Source: Pandoraea vervacti (lineage in GTDB: Bacteria; Pseudomonadota; Gammaproteobacteria; Burkholderiales; Burkholderiaceae). From it: a stretch of DNA of 64,000 nt. Shown here one piece after another: positions 25,337-33,242 of the stretch. The first letter of the stretch is position 1. Each line of letters begins with the position of its first letter. The notes beneath the pieces are model-generated. The model saw only the letters and a list, made by a program, of their open reading frames with translations, was not told the DNA's origin and ran no database searches. Both the position numbers and the translations under genes were made by a program. Location: the NCBI RefSeq assembly GCF_000934605.2, contig NZ_CP010897.2, positions 1,550,001-1,614,000 on the forward strand. The letters are read 5' to 3'.

Positions 25337-25999
25337 TTATGCCGACGTTTTGCGTTGTTGCGCGGCGTCGCGCTGCCGGGGCGCGCGAGCCGTTGCGGCC
25401 TTGGTCGGCTTGCTGGTTTTTACGTTCTCCGGACCCAGAATCAAGTCTGTGAGCAGCGTTGCGATGGCATCGAGGTCGCGGGTGTCGCCAATGCGGCTGT
25501 TGATCGTAAATCCATCGTATGCCATCCACAACACGTGGGAGAGCAGCGTGTCGGTGGCGATGCGCGCATGTTCCCCGGAAAGACTCTCGGCGATCATCTC
25601 CGAGAGAAAGGTCTCGCACCGGCGAAGGAGATCGTTCGGCTTGTGAAGGTCTCTCGGTGCGCTGGCGAGCGCCTCGATCATGCCGTTGCCAAACGATTGG
25701 TCGGCCGTTGGAATATCGCCCCATAGCCCGATGATGATGCGCTTCAGGCGCGTTCGCGGCGTGGGGAATTTTCTGACAGCTTCGCGAAGCGTGGTCAGTT
25801 GGCGCAAGAGCCACGGCGAGTAGATCTCGTAATAGATCAGCAACTTGGAGTCGAAATACACATACAGGTTGGCTACTGTCATGCCGGACGCCTTTGCGAT
25901 CTCGGTCATGGTCGTTGCCGTATAGCCTTTGCGGCAGAACAGATCAAAAGCGGCCGCTTCGATCGCGTCGCGCATCTCTGCCTTCTTGACTTGCGCCAT
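25337..25999 (-). CDS. TetR-family transcriptional regulator
   Basis: A 220-residue TetR repressor with the N-terminal helix-turn-helix (TATTMTEIAKASGMTVANLY followed by VYFDSK) and a helical ligand-binding domain. The Lys/Arg-rich tail after residue 195 is unusual. I chose ATG 25999 (MAQVKKAEM), preceded by a G-rich site; a longer frame reaches 26065. It lies between the two catabolic operons, upstream of one and divergent from the other, and is the obvious candidate regulator for both. Confidence 0.87.
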   Translation of the reverse strand: MAQVKKAEMRDAIEAAAFDLFCRKGYTATTMTEIAKASGMTVANLYVYFDSKLLIYYEIYSPWLLRQLTTLREAVRKFPTPRTRLKRIIIGLWGDIPTADQSFGNGMIEALASAPRDLHKPNDLLRRCETFLSEMIAESLSGEHARIATDTLLSHVLWMAYDGFTINSRIGDTRDLDAIATLLTDLILGPENVKTSKPTKAATARAPRQRDAAQQRKTSA

Positions 26000-26180
26000 G
26001 CGTACCCCGTCAGCAATCGCGCGCCCTGGGCGCGCTGGGTTTCCTGAAGTCGTTGTTCGAGTCAACGACGGATTGTATTCAATATTCTACCAAAGGGACT
26101 GCCTGGTCCTCCATGAGCTCACTTAGTGCCCATGGCAGTGGGGTTTTCCCGAAGAAATCGCCCTTCGTCGGCAAAACGCC

Positions 26181-26209
26181 TTGACAACAAATTTCCATCA
26201 AAAAATAAT
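26181..26209 (+). promoter_or_regulatory. Sigma-70 promoter of the Rieske oxygenase operon
   Basis: TTGACA (26181-26186) and AATAAT (26204-26209) are separated by exactly 17 bases, about 57 bases before the alpha-subunit start. The AT-rich stretch after the -10 (ATATTTAATTTTAG) is a plausible TetR operator zone and shares ATTTAATT with the promoter region of the opposite operon. Confidence 0.7.
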
Positions 26210-26265
26210 GATATTTAATTTTAGTTTGTCAGCGGCAGCGTGCCGCGTTTGAGGAGATCAAGGCG

Positions 26266-27552
26266 ATGAAATCTGCAGTCGAGCCGAGCGCGGCATTTCT
26301 TACCGACCGCTATCCGGAGTTAGGGCGGGGGCCTGTTTCGGTCGAGCCCTATGTTTCGCCCGAGTACTACGAGCGCGAGAAGGTACATATCTTCAAGAAG
26401 ACCTGGCTTCAGGTCGGTCGGGTGGAGGAGATTCCGAAGGCGGGAGACTATTTCGTCAAGGAACTGGCGGCATGCGATACCGAAGTCATCGTGGTGCGCA
26501 ACAAGGCCGGACAGATTCGTGCGATGCACAACGTCTGTGCGCACCGGCTGAATCAGGTCGTGTACGAGAAGTGTGGCAACACGCGCAAGTTCTTCTGCAA
26601 GTTCCACGGCTGGGCGTATGACCTCGACGGCAAGCTCACCGGCGTGCCGGACGAAGCGTGCTTCTTCGACCTGGACAAAGCCGACTACGGGCTTACGCAA
26701 GTGTCCTGCGATGTCTGGGAGGGCTTCATCTTCGTCAACATGGACCCGAATCCGGCCCAGACGCTGGCGGAGTTCATGCGCCCCGTGTATGGCGATGTCG
26801 AGGGTTATCCGTTCGACAAGCTCACCTGCGGTTTTGCGTGGACCAGTGTGGTGAACTGCAACTGGAAGCTGGCGCTCGACGCTTTTCAGGAGGCGTACCA
26901 CGTGGCCTACATCCACGGCAATTCGATTGCCGACGCTATCGACAAGAGCGAAGGCGGCAGTATGCGACCGCTCGACGTCGTGTGCGGCGATCTGCACCGC
27001 CGTCTGTCGCTGGCAGGCAATCAGAAATCGGTCTACGGGAACCCGAAGGCCGTGACCTCGGGTGGCGCCGCAGCGCAGGAGGCGCTTGCCGAATCTGCGG
27101 CGTCGCGTCCGATCGCGGCGGCTGCGCTACGCGCCGGCATGGGGAGCGCGCGTCACGAATTTCCGCTCGACGGCTTGCCCGAAGGCGTGAACTGGACCAA
27201 GCATCCCAATTGGTTGTTCGACATCAACGTCGTTTTCCCCGACTTCTACCTGTCGCTGCGTCCGAATTACTGTCAGGCCTACAACTTCCGGCCCATCGCT
27301 CATAACAAGACGCTGTTCGAAGGGCGCGTGTACTACCCGGAGATGACGACGGCCGGAGGCCGTTTCTTCCAGGAATACATGAAAGTGGCGCTGCGTGACG
27401 TGTTGCTCGAAGACATGAGTACCGTCGAGCGCACGCAACTCGCTGCGCAGACCGGCGCCAAGCAACACATGGTGCTGCAGGACGGCGAGGTGCTCGTGCG
27501 CCACGGCGCGCACGTGGTCGATCGTCTGGTCAATGCCGCCCAATCCGTCTGA
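26266..27552 (+). CDS. Rieske non-heme iron ring-hydroxylating oxygenase, alpha subunit
   Basis: A 428-residue oxygenase with the N-terminal Rieske centre Cys91-x-His93 and Cys111-x2-His114, and the mononuclear iron site Asp205...His212...His217 (DAFQEAYHVAYIH), with Asp383 (LLEDMS) the likely third ligand. A loop insertion of about 70 residues (220-295, Ala-rich) follows the iron site. The enzyme adds O2 to an aromatic ring or oxidatively demethylates or deaminates. Reductase and ferredoxin genes are in the same operon, but no classical beta subunit is. Substrate unknown. Confidence 0.92.
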   Translation: MKSAVEPSAAFLTDRYPELGRGPVSVEPYVSPEYYEREKVHIFKKTWLQVGRVEEIPKAGDYFVKELAACDTEVIVVRNKAGQIRAMHNVCAHRLNQVVYEKCGNTRKFFCKFHGWAYDLDGKLTGVPDEACFFDLDKADYGLTQVSCDVWEGFIFVNMDPNPAQTLAEFMRPVYGDVEGYPFDKLTCGFAWTSVVNCNWKLALDAFQEAYHVAYIHGNSIADAIDKSEGGSMRPLDVVCGDLHRRLSLAGNQKSVYGNPKAVTSGGAAAQEALAESAASRPIAAAALRAGMGSARHEFPLDGLPEGVNWTKHPNWLFDINVVFPDFYLSLRPNYCQAYNFRPIAHNKTLFEGRVYYPEMTTAGGRFFQEYMKVALRDVLLEDMSTVERTQLAAQTGAKQHMVLQDGEVLVRHGAHVVDRLVNAAQSV

Positions 27553-27570
27553 ACTCCGGAGATAGCCACC

Positions 27571-27957
27571 ATGCAAGAACAAGTTATCGATGTTTCGGCG
27601 CTCGGCGCCCATCGTCCGGTCGAATTTCCCGAGGCTTTCTCTCATCTGAGGCCCTACGCCGCATGGAGTCTCGATACCGAGACTGCACGCAACATCAAGC
27701 GCCATGCCACACCGATGGAGGAAATCCGCAGCTTCGTCGACGTCATGTTGTCGTCGCTCGATGCGATTTTTGCGTACCTCGATGAATTCGATCTCGCGAA
27801 TCTTCCGCCCCCGGCAAGGGCGCTCATGAACATGACGCTCAGCCTGGCCGAAGTGGCGCCCGCCGTGGAGTTTTATGGGCAGCAGGCGGTTATCGATGGT
27901 TTTGACCCGCGACGCTTTCATGCGGATGACCACTTTGTGCTCTCGCCGCGCTTTTGA
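27571..27957 (+). CDS. Unknown 128-residue helical protein in the Rieske operon
   Basis: The protein begins 18 bases after the alpha subunit. It is largely helical (TPMEEIRSFVDVMLSSLDAI, then ALMNMTLSLAEVAPAVEFYG) with no recognised motif, signal or membrane segment. Position between oxygenase and cupin suggests an accessory or structural partner of the oxygenase, perhaps in place of a beta subunit, but nothing in the sequence shows this. Confidence 0.75.
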   Translation: MQEQVIDVSALGAHRPVEFPEAFSHLRPYAAWSLDTETARNIKRHATPMEEIRSFVDVMLSSLDAIFAYLDEFDLANLPPPARALMNMTLSLAEVAPAVEFYGQQAVIDGFDPRRFHADDHFVLSPRF

Positions 27958-28000
27958 GCCGGGCAAGAAATGCAGGATGAATGCAAACGGAGTTAGCAAC

Positions 28001-28417
28001 ATGCCGAAATGTCGCGTGTTCGCCATTGACGACAACCTCAAGGAAGTTGTTCACGATGGCCTTTACATGAAGCACCTGTTTGGCGAGTCGGTGAGTGTCG
28101 CGGTGGTGAAGTTCGTTGCCCGTGCGGGCGCCGATCTGCCGGCGAAGTCGCACGATCACGGCGAAGAGGCGTCATTGCAGGTCAGCGGGAGCTGCACGGT
28201 ATACGAAGGCGAAGGGGCCGAGGGAGATGCGGCGTTCGTGATGAATCAGGGCGATGCATTGCTGATTCCTCCGGGCATGCGTCACTACGGACGCAATCGC
28301 TTCGCGCCGGCGGGCATCAGCCTGCGTCTGAACGTGGTCACGCCGCCGCGCAAGGAGTACGGCGCGGAGGACACCGTCCCCTACTATCCGTTGGCCAGCC
28401 GTGGGGGTGAGAAATGA
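28001..28417 (+). CDS. Cupin domain protein
   Basis: A 138-residue single cupin barrel with a metal-binding set His51, His53, Glu56 (SHDHGEEASLQ) and His95 (PGMRHYG). The ATG at 28001 has GGAG eight bases upstream; the open frame extends to 27875 but overlaps the preceding gene without similarity. Small cupins in such operons can be dioxygenases, isomerases or binding proteins. It is coupled by an ATGA overlap to a second cupin gene. Confidence 0.83.
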   Translation: MPKCRVFAIDDNLKEVVHDGLYMKHLFGESVSVAVVKFVARAGADLPAKSHDHGEEASLQVSGSCTVYEGEGAEGDAAFVMNQGDALLIPPGMRHYGRNRFAPAGISLRLNVVTPPRKEYGAEDTVPYYPLASRGGEK

Positions 28418-28815
28418 GCGAGAGCATGCATGTCCCGACCCCTGGCGACCGTCGCCGCGATGACCCGCATTGCGAGCGCGTGCCGAATCCGGTCGACATA
28501 CCCGCGAGCCACGCGAGCGGCGAATCTCTGGACATCGAGATTCGTGTCATGCGCCAGGGTGAGCAACTTTGGCGAGACGCGGGAACGACCGGAGAGGAAG
28601 TGGCGGCGGTGGTCGATGGCGAGTTCACCATCGAAGCGGCCGACGAACGCTATCGACTCTCGAGAGCAGAGGGCATCATCATCCCGCCGGGCGAGGCGCG
28701 TCGATGGACTTGCGAGACGTCGCGCGGAACCTTGTACCGTGTCGTCAACCGGTCCGCGCTCAGGGCGACGGGTCACGACGTGGTGGATGCCGCGAGCGAG
28801 GGAGCGGGGTCATGA
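28414..28815 (+). CDS. Second cupin domain protein, metal site degenerate
   Basis: A 133-residue cupin-like protein starting in an ATGA overlap. The conserved barrel turn GIIIPPGEARRW is present, but the histidines of motif 1 are replaced (TTGEEVAAVVDGEF) and the final His is absent, so a metal is unlikely to bind in the usual way. It may pair with the preceding cupin as a non-catalytic half (inference). Its stop overlaps the reductase start. Confidence 0.75.
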   Translation: MSESMHVPTPGDRRRDDPHCERVPNPVDIPASHASGESLDIEIRVMRQGEQLWRDAGTTGEEVAAVVDGEFTIEAADERYRLSRAEGIIIPPGEARRWTCETSRGTLYRVVNRSALRATGHDVVDAASEGAGS

Positions 28816-30065
28816 CGGCGGCAGAGCACATCGTCATCGTCGGTGCCGGACACGCGGGTGGCCGTGTCGCACAGCATTTGCGCGAGAGCGGCTATCCGCA
28901 CGCCATCACGATGGTGGGGGATGAACCGGGCGATCCGTACGAACGTCCTGCGTTGTCGAAGGAGTTTCTGCTGGGGCAGGCCGATGCGGCCTCCCTGGCG
29001 ATCGCGCCGCAGACGTTCTGGGCCGCGTCCAACGTGCGACGGGTACGCGCCCGGGCAAGCGGGCTCGATGCGGCGCGCCGCACATTGACGCTCGACGACG
29101 GTACCGCGTTGCCGTTCGATCGTCTGGTTGTCGCGACCGGCGGGCGTGCCCGCCGAGCGCGCGTGCCGGGCGGCGATGCCCCCGGTATCCACACGCTGCG
29201 CACACTGGAAGACAGTGAGCGCCTGCGCGAGGCCTTGAAAGGCGCACGGCGCGCAGTGATCGTGGGGGCCGGCGTCATCGGCATGGAATGTGCGGCGAGC
29301 GCTGCGTCGATGGGGGTGAAGGTGACGGTGCTCGAAGCCGGCGCCGGGATCCTCGGGCGGTGCTTGCCCGCGCCGGTCGCCCGCTGGCTCGCCGGGGTGC
29401 ACGCGGCCAACGGGGTTCGCATCTTCACGAATGTTCAGGTAACGGGGATCTCGCACGATGCGTCCGCGCCATGGCCATGGTGCGTCGCGACGACGATGCC
29501 CACCGGCGAGCCTGCCGAATATCAGGCAGACGTCGTGCTGTGCGCCGTCGGCATCGACTGTTCGGTGGACTTTCTGCTCGACAGCGGTATCGGGACCCGC
29601 GATGGCGTGCTCGTCGACGAGCGTTGCAGCAGTCCCGTCGCACCGTGGTGTCTTGCTGCGGGCGACGTGGCGCTCACGCCACATCCCCGATATGGCGCCG
29701 CGATCCGTCAGGAAACCTGGCGCAATGCCGAAAACCAGGCGCGCGCCGTCGCCGAATTTCTCCTGGGACGGCGGGACCCTTACGTCGAGACACCATGGAT
29801 GTGGACCGATCAATGGGGGCACAACATTCAGGTTGTCGGGCATCCGGCGCCGGGCGACGAGTGGGTCATCCGGGAGAGCGAGGCACACGTACCCGCAGTG
29901 ACATTTTTCCTGCGCGAAGGACGGCTCGCCGGCGGCGCGCTCGTCGATTGTGGCCGCGACCGCCGCTATCTGGAGCGGCTGGTGGATGCGCAGGCGACCT
30001 TGGACGTCGCACGGCTTCGCGACAGGTCGGTCAGCCTCAAGTCACTGGCACAGGAGTCCGTATGA
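28812..30065 (+). CDS. Ferredoxin--NAD(+) reductase component of the Rieske oxygenase
   Basis: A 417-residue FAD-dependent reductase of the BphA4/TodA type: FAD motif IVIVGAGHAGG (7-17), NAD motif RAVIVGAGVIGMECA near 150, and the second FAD contact CLAAGDVALTPH. The C-terminal domain with PWMWTDQWGHNIQVVG is typical of oxygenase-linked ferredoxin reductases. ATGA overlaps at both ends couple it to the cupin and NTF2-like genes. It passes electrons from NADH to the Rieske ferredoxin encoded at 30600-30983. Confidence 0.9.
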   Translation: MTAAEHIVIVGAGHAGGRVAQHLRESGYPHAITMVGDEPGDPYERPALSKEFLLGQADAASLAIAPQTFWAASNVRRVRARASGLDAARRTLTLDDGTALPFDRLVVATGGRARRARVPGGDAPGIHTLRTLEDSERLREALKGARRAVIVGAGVIGMECAASAASMGVKVTVLEAGAGILGRCLPAPVARWLAGVHAANGVRIFTNVQVTGISHDASAPWPWCVATTMPTGEPAEYQADVVLCAVGIDCSVDFLLDSGIGTRDGVLVDERCSSPVAPWCLAAGDVALTPHPRYGAAIRQETWRNAENQARAVAEFLLGRRDPYVETPWMWTDQWGHNIQVVGHPAPGDEWVIRESEAHVPAVTFFLREGRLAGGALVDCGRDRRYLERLVDAQATLDVARLRDRSVSLKSLAQESV

Positions 30066-30607
30066 CGACGCTCGAAGCGCGCCTATCGGTGCTCGAATCG
30101 ATCGAGGCGATCCGGGCCCTCAAAGCGCGCTACGCCGCGCTTGCGGACGCCAAGTACCGACCGGATTACACGCGGGTCGGCGACGCCGAGATGGCGAGCA
30201 TTGCACGCGCGCAGTCGGAATGCTTTACGGCGGACGCTGTGTGGGACGGTGGCGGCGATTTCGGTGATTCACGGCATGGGCGCGAGGCGCTCAGGCAGTG
30301 GTTCCTGAACTCGCCATGGCGCTTTGCCATGCATTACTACGGCAGTCCGTGCATCGACGTGGGCGTGGACGGCGATCAGGCCAACGCAACGTGGCGCTTA
30401 TGGCAGATCGCGCTGCGCGAGGACAACGGCGAGGCGGTCCTGCTCTGTGCACTGACCAAAGAGGCATACCGTCGCGACGCCGCCGGGATGTGGTTGTGCT
30501 CACACATGCGGTTCGACGAAGTGCATATGGCCCCGTTACATGGCGTCGCCGGCACACTGGCGCGCACGTTCGATCAGTTGGTACCAAAGGATGACAGACA
30601 TGACTGA
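30062..30607 (+). CDS. NTF2-like (SnoaL-type) protein, possible beta-subunit substitute
   Basis: A 181-residue SnoaL_4-type protein (RLSVLESIEAIRALKARYAA, then MHYYGSPCIDVGVDGDQANA and MWLCSHMRFDEVHM). Beta subunits of ring-hydroxylating dioxygenases share this cone fold and size, so it could fill that place; isomerase or dehydratase is the other option. It starts in an ATGA overlap and its end overlaps the ferredoxin start. It is the fourth NTF2-like gene of the window. Confidence 0.8.
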   Translation: MTTLEARLSVLESIEAIRALKARYAALADAKYRPDYTRVGDAEMASIARAQSECFTADAVWDGGGDFGDSRHGREALRQWFLNSPWRFAMHYYGSPCIDVGVDGDQANATWRLWQIALREDNGEAVLLCALTKEAYRRDAAGMWLCSHMRFDEVHMAPLHGVAGTLARTFDQLVPKDDRHD

Positions 30608-30983
30608 AACCGAAAATCCGCCGGTTGCCGCACAGGCCGGCGCGCAGCGCGAGGTGGCGATTCAGTGGGTGCGCGTCGGCGCTCGCGCCGAACTGTTCGC
30701 CGACAGCCCTTGCCATGGGGCAACGCTGCACGGACGCAAGATCGGCATTTTCGATGTGGACGGCAACGTCTACGCGCTCGACGACGTTTGCACGCATGGC
30801 AATGCCTTGCTGTCCGACGGGGAAATCGACGGCCACGAGATCGAGTGTCCGCTACACGCCGGGGCATTCGATGTTCGCGATGGGCGCGCGCTGTGTTCGC
30901 CTGTCACGCGCGGGGCGCGATGCTATGCCGTCAAGGTGGAGGCGGGCGACGTCTTCGTGGCAATGGCGGGAGACGACGCATGA
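30600..30983 (+). CDS. Rieske [2Fe-2S] ferredoxin
   Basis: A 127-residue Rieske ferredoxin: Cys64-x-His66 (CTHG) and Cys83-x2-His86 (CPLH), with the typical FDVDGNVYALDDVCTHGNAL strand. An N-terminal extension of about 18 residues precedes the domain. ATG 30600 has AAGG nine bases upstream; ATG 30591 is possible. It shuttles electrons from the FAD reductase to the oxygenase alpha subunit. Its stop overlaps the next start in ATGA. Confidence 0.9.
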   Translation: MTETENPPVAAQAGAQREVAIQWVRVGARAELFADSPCHGATLHGRKIGIFDVDGNVYALDDVCTHGNALLSDGEIDGHEIECPLHAGAFDVRDGRALCSPVTRGARCYAVKVEAGDVFVAMAGDDA

Positions 30984-32032
30984 GCGAAACGGAAGTGCGG
31001 GAGCGCGACTTGCAGGCGCCGCAGGAGCGATTGAAGCGAGTGGCCGTGATCGGCACCGGCGGGACTTTCGCCATGCATGCGCGCCACCGTTTCGATTGGA
31101 TCGAATACGGCGAGAGCGGCGTCGTTCACCCGATTGCACAGGTGCTGGAGGACTTGCGCGACCTTGGCAGCGTCTCGGAAAACGTGGAGCTTGTGCCAGT
31201 GCCTTTCCGTGCCATCGGAAGCACTGCAATTTCCGCGGACGACTGGATGGCATTGGCTCGTCTCGTACGGGAGACGGTCGACATGCACCCTGCGTTGGAC
31301 GGCATCGTCGTGACGCATGGCACGGCCACGATGGAGGAGACGGCGTGGTTTCTGTCGTTGGCGCTCGATCTGGATATTCCCATCGTATTGACGGGGGCGC
31401 AGCGTCCGGCCAACACCGCGGGCAGCGACGCCCCTGCCAACCTGCGTGCGGCGCTGGCCGTCGCGAAATGCCCGGCGGCGCGTGGACTGGGCGTGCTGGT
31501 CGTCATGGACGGGTGGGTGTACGACGCGCGGGATGTCACGAAGGCGTCGAGCTTTGATCTGTCGGCTTTCGAAGCGCCACCGTTCGGGCCGCTCGGTCGG
31601 GTCGATGCCAATGGCGGGGTCCATATTGCGCGAGCGCCGCGGCGGCCGCGCGTGCTGCCGACTGCCGAACGGCTCACCGGGCAGGCAATGCCTCGCGTGG
31701 ACATCGTACTGTCATATGCGGGCGCTGATGGCGCGCTCGTACGCGCTTGCGTGGATGCAGGGTGCCGAGCCATCGTTTGTGCCGGATTGGCCCCGGGCCG
31801 GCCCGCGGGTGGACAGGCGGCCGCACTGGCAGAAGCCGCGCGCAACGGGGTGGTCGTGGTGCAGTCGACACGTGCGGCGCGCCCCATGGTGCCCGAGCAG
31901 GCCTTTTTGCGTGCAGACGGCATGCTGGCAGGTGGCGACCTTGCGCCTCAGAAGTTGCGAATTTTTCTGATGTTGGCGCTCACGCAAACGTCCTCTCTCG
32001 AGACGCTACGGCAGTGGCTGCGTGACATTTAG
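30980..32032 (+). CDS. Asparaginase-fold amidohydrolase with altered substrate site
   Basis: A 350-residue asparaginase/glutaminase-family protein. The nucleophile Thr29 (GTGGTFA), second Thr115 and Lys188 (ARDVTKAS) are conserved, as is the C-terminal LAPQKLRIFLMLALTQT. In the signature V-T-H-G-T-D-T-M-E-E-T the Asp is Ala116 here. In bacterial type II enzymes this Asp helps bind the alpha-amino group of asparagine, so another amide lacking that group is more likely. It has no signal peptide and is the last, ATGA-coupled gene of the Rieske operon, so a pathway role is expected. Confidence 0.83.
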   Translation: MSETEVRERDLQAPQERLKRVAVIGTGGTFAMHARHRFDWIEYGESGVVHPIAQVLEDLRDLGSVSENVELVPVPFRAIGSTAISADDWMALARLVRETVDMHPALDGIVVTHGTATMEETAWFLSLALDLDIPIVLTGAQRPANTAGSDAPANLRAALAVAKCPAARGLGVLVVMDGWVYDARDVTKASSFDLSAFEAPPFGPLGRVDANGGVHIARAPRRPRVLPTAERLTGQAMPRVDIVLSYAGADGALVRACVDAGCRAIVCAGLAPGRPAGGQAAALAEAARNGVVVVQSTRAARPMVPEQAFLRADGMLAGGDLAPQKLRIFLMLALTQTSSLETLRQWLRDI

Positions 32033-32122
32033 GGTCGGGTTTGGGCAGGATTCTGGTTGGATTGGAGCCGGACAGTTGGCGCGCACGCGCTGCGCGAGAT
32101 GGCCATGACCGTGCCCCATCCC

Positions 32123-33031
32123 TCACGACGTCAACACCGATGTGGCGTGCTCGTCGGCGCCGCGCGTCGCATCGACGTCCTGCGCGGGCGGCAGTCCGAA
32201 CATCCGACGGTATTCCCGGGTGAATTGCTGAACGCTCTCATAGCCGACCGCGAAGGCCGCGCTGCTCGCCGACATGGCTTCGGAGATCATCAGGCGACGC
32301 GCTTCGATCAGGCGTAGCTGCTTTTGGAATTGCAGTGGCGAAAGCGACGTCGCCAGACGAAACCGCTTGTAGAACGACGAAAGACTCATCCCGGCGGCGT
32401 CGGCCAGACGCTCCATCGGCAGCGGTCGGGCGAAATCTGCGCGAAGCATGGCAACCGCCCGGGAAATGCGCTGCGCGTGGCTCTCGGGCCAGCCGAGTTG
32501 TCGGATCACCGGCCCATGTTTGCCGACCAGCAGCCAGTAGTGCATTTCACGCAGCGCCTGTGTCTGAAGCACGGGCAGGGCAGCGGGGCGCTCGATCAGG
32601 CGCATCAGTCGAAGGGCGGCGTCTGCCACTTCTTCGTCGGATGGCTCGTTCGCTATCGGCGCGTCGTGAGGCGTTGGCGCGAGCTTCATCTCGATGGCGA
32701 GTTCCGCGATGGTCGCCAGGTCGAGATCGAAAATCAGCGACAGGTACGGTTCGGTAGCGCTTGCCTGCGTCACCTGGCTGACCGTGGGCACATCCGACGT
32801 AATGAGCAAAGAGTCGCCCGCGCTGAACGTAAAATTCTGCGCGCCCATGGACACGCGCTTGACGCCCTGCAGGACGAGACACGCCACCGGTCGGGAGATC
32901 GCATAATCGATGCCGCTCGGGCGCGTCGCCCGAATGAGGCTCAGCCCGCGAATCGGCGCACGTGCCACGCCGGCCGGGTCTGCATAGGTCTCGGTGTATC
33001 TGCGCACCGCGTCGCGCAATGTGTCGTTCAT
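32123..33031 (-). CDS. AraC-family transcriptional regulator
   Basis: A 302-residue protein with an N-terminal AraC-type sensing domain (ACLVLQGVKRVSMGAQNFTF, GDSLLITSDVPTVSQV) and two C-terminal helix-turn-helix motifs (MERLADAAGMSLSSFYKRF and AFAVGYESVQQFTREYRRMF). I chose ATG 33031, directly behind AGGAG; the longer open frame to 33499 is antisense to the SDR. It is divergent from the SDR gene, which is its likely target. Its leader carries a 14-bp G-rich tandem repeat. Confidence 0.88.
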   Translation of the reverse strand: MNDTLRDAVRRYTETYADPAGVARAPIRGLSLIRATRPSGIDYAISRPVACLVLQGVKRVSMGAQNFTFSAGDSLLITSDVPTVSQVTQASATEPYLSLIFDLDLATIAELAIEMKLAPTPHDAPIANEPSDEEVADAALRLMRLIERPAALPVLQTQALREMHYWLLVGKHGPVIRQLGWPESHAQRISRAVAMLRADFARPLPMERLADAAGMSLSSFYKRFRLATSLSPLQFQKQLRLIEARRLMISEAMSASSAAFAVGYESVQQFTREYRRMFGLPPAQDVDATRGADEHATSVLTS

Positions 33032-33036
33032 GTCTC

Positions 33037-33078
33037 CTGTCCCTCGCCCCCTGTCCCTCGCCCCCTGTCCCTCGCCCC
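33037..33078 (-). repeat. Three tandem copies of a 14-bp G-rich unit in the araC-type leader
   Basis: CTGTCCCTCGCCCC is repeated three times without mismatch (33037-33050, 33051-33064, 33065-33078). Read on the transcribed minus strand it is GGGGCGAGGGACAG, with at least six G-tracts of three or four spaced by three bases, a strong G-quadruplex pattern. The last copy supplies the AG of the AGGAG ribosome-binding site. Confidence 0.9.
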
Positions 33079-33242
33079 CCATCGCCTCATCGTGATGGCA
33101 CAGGCAGCATCGTAACGAGATTCGACGGCGCGTGACGCAACTTCGGAGAAAAAGGCCAAGGACGGAGCGAATCAGGCAAAGGTGTCGGCGACGGTACGCC
33201 GCAGAATCGGCATCTCCATTTCCATCACTCAAGGAGTTCGCC

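Noticed and set aside
27127..28041. 304-codon minus-strand frame opposite the Rieske alpha subunit
   Set aside because: Composition is that of an antisense shadow and the sense gene is certain.
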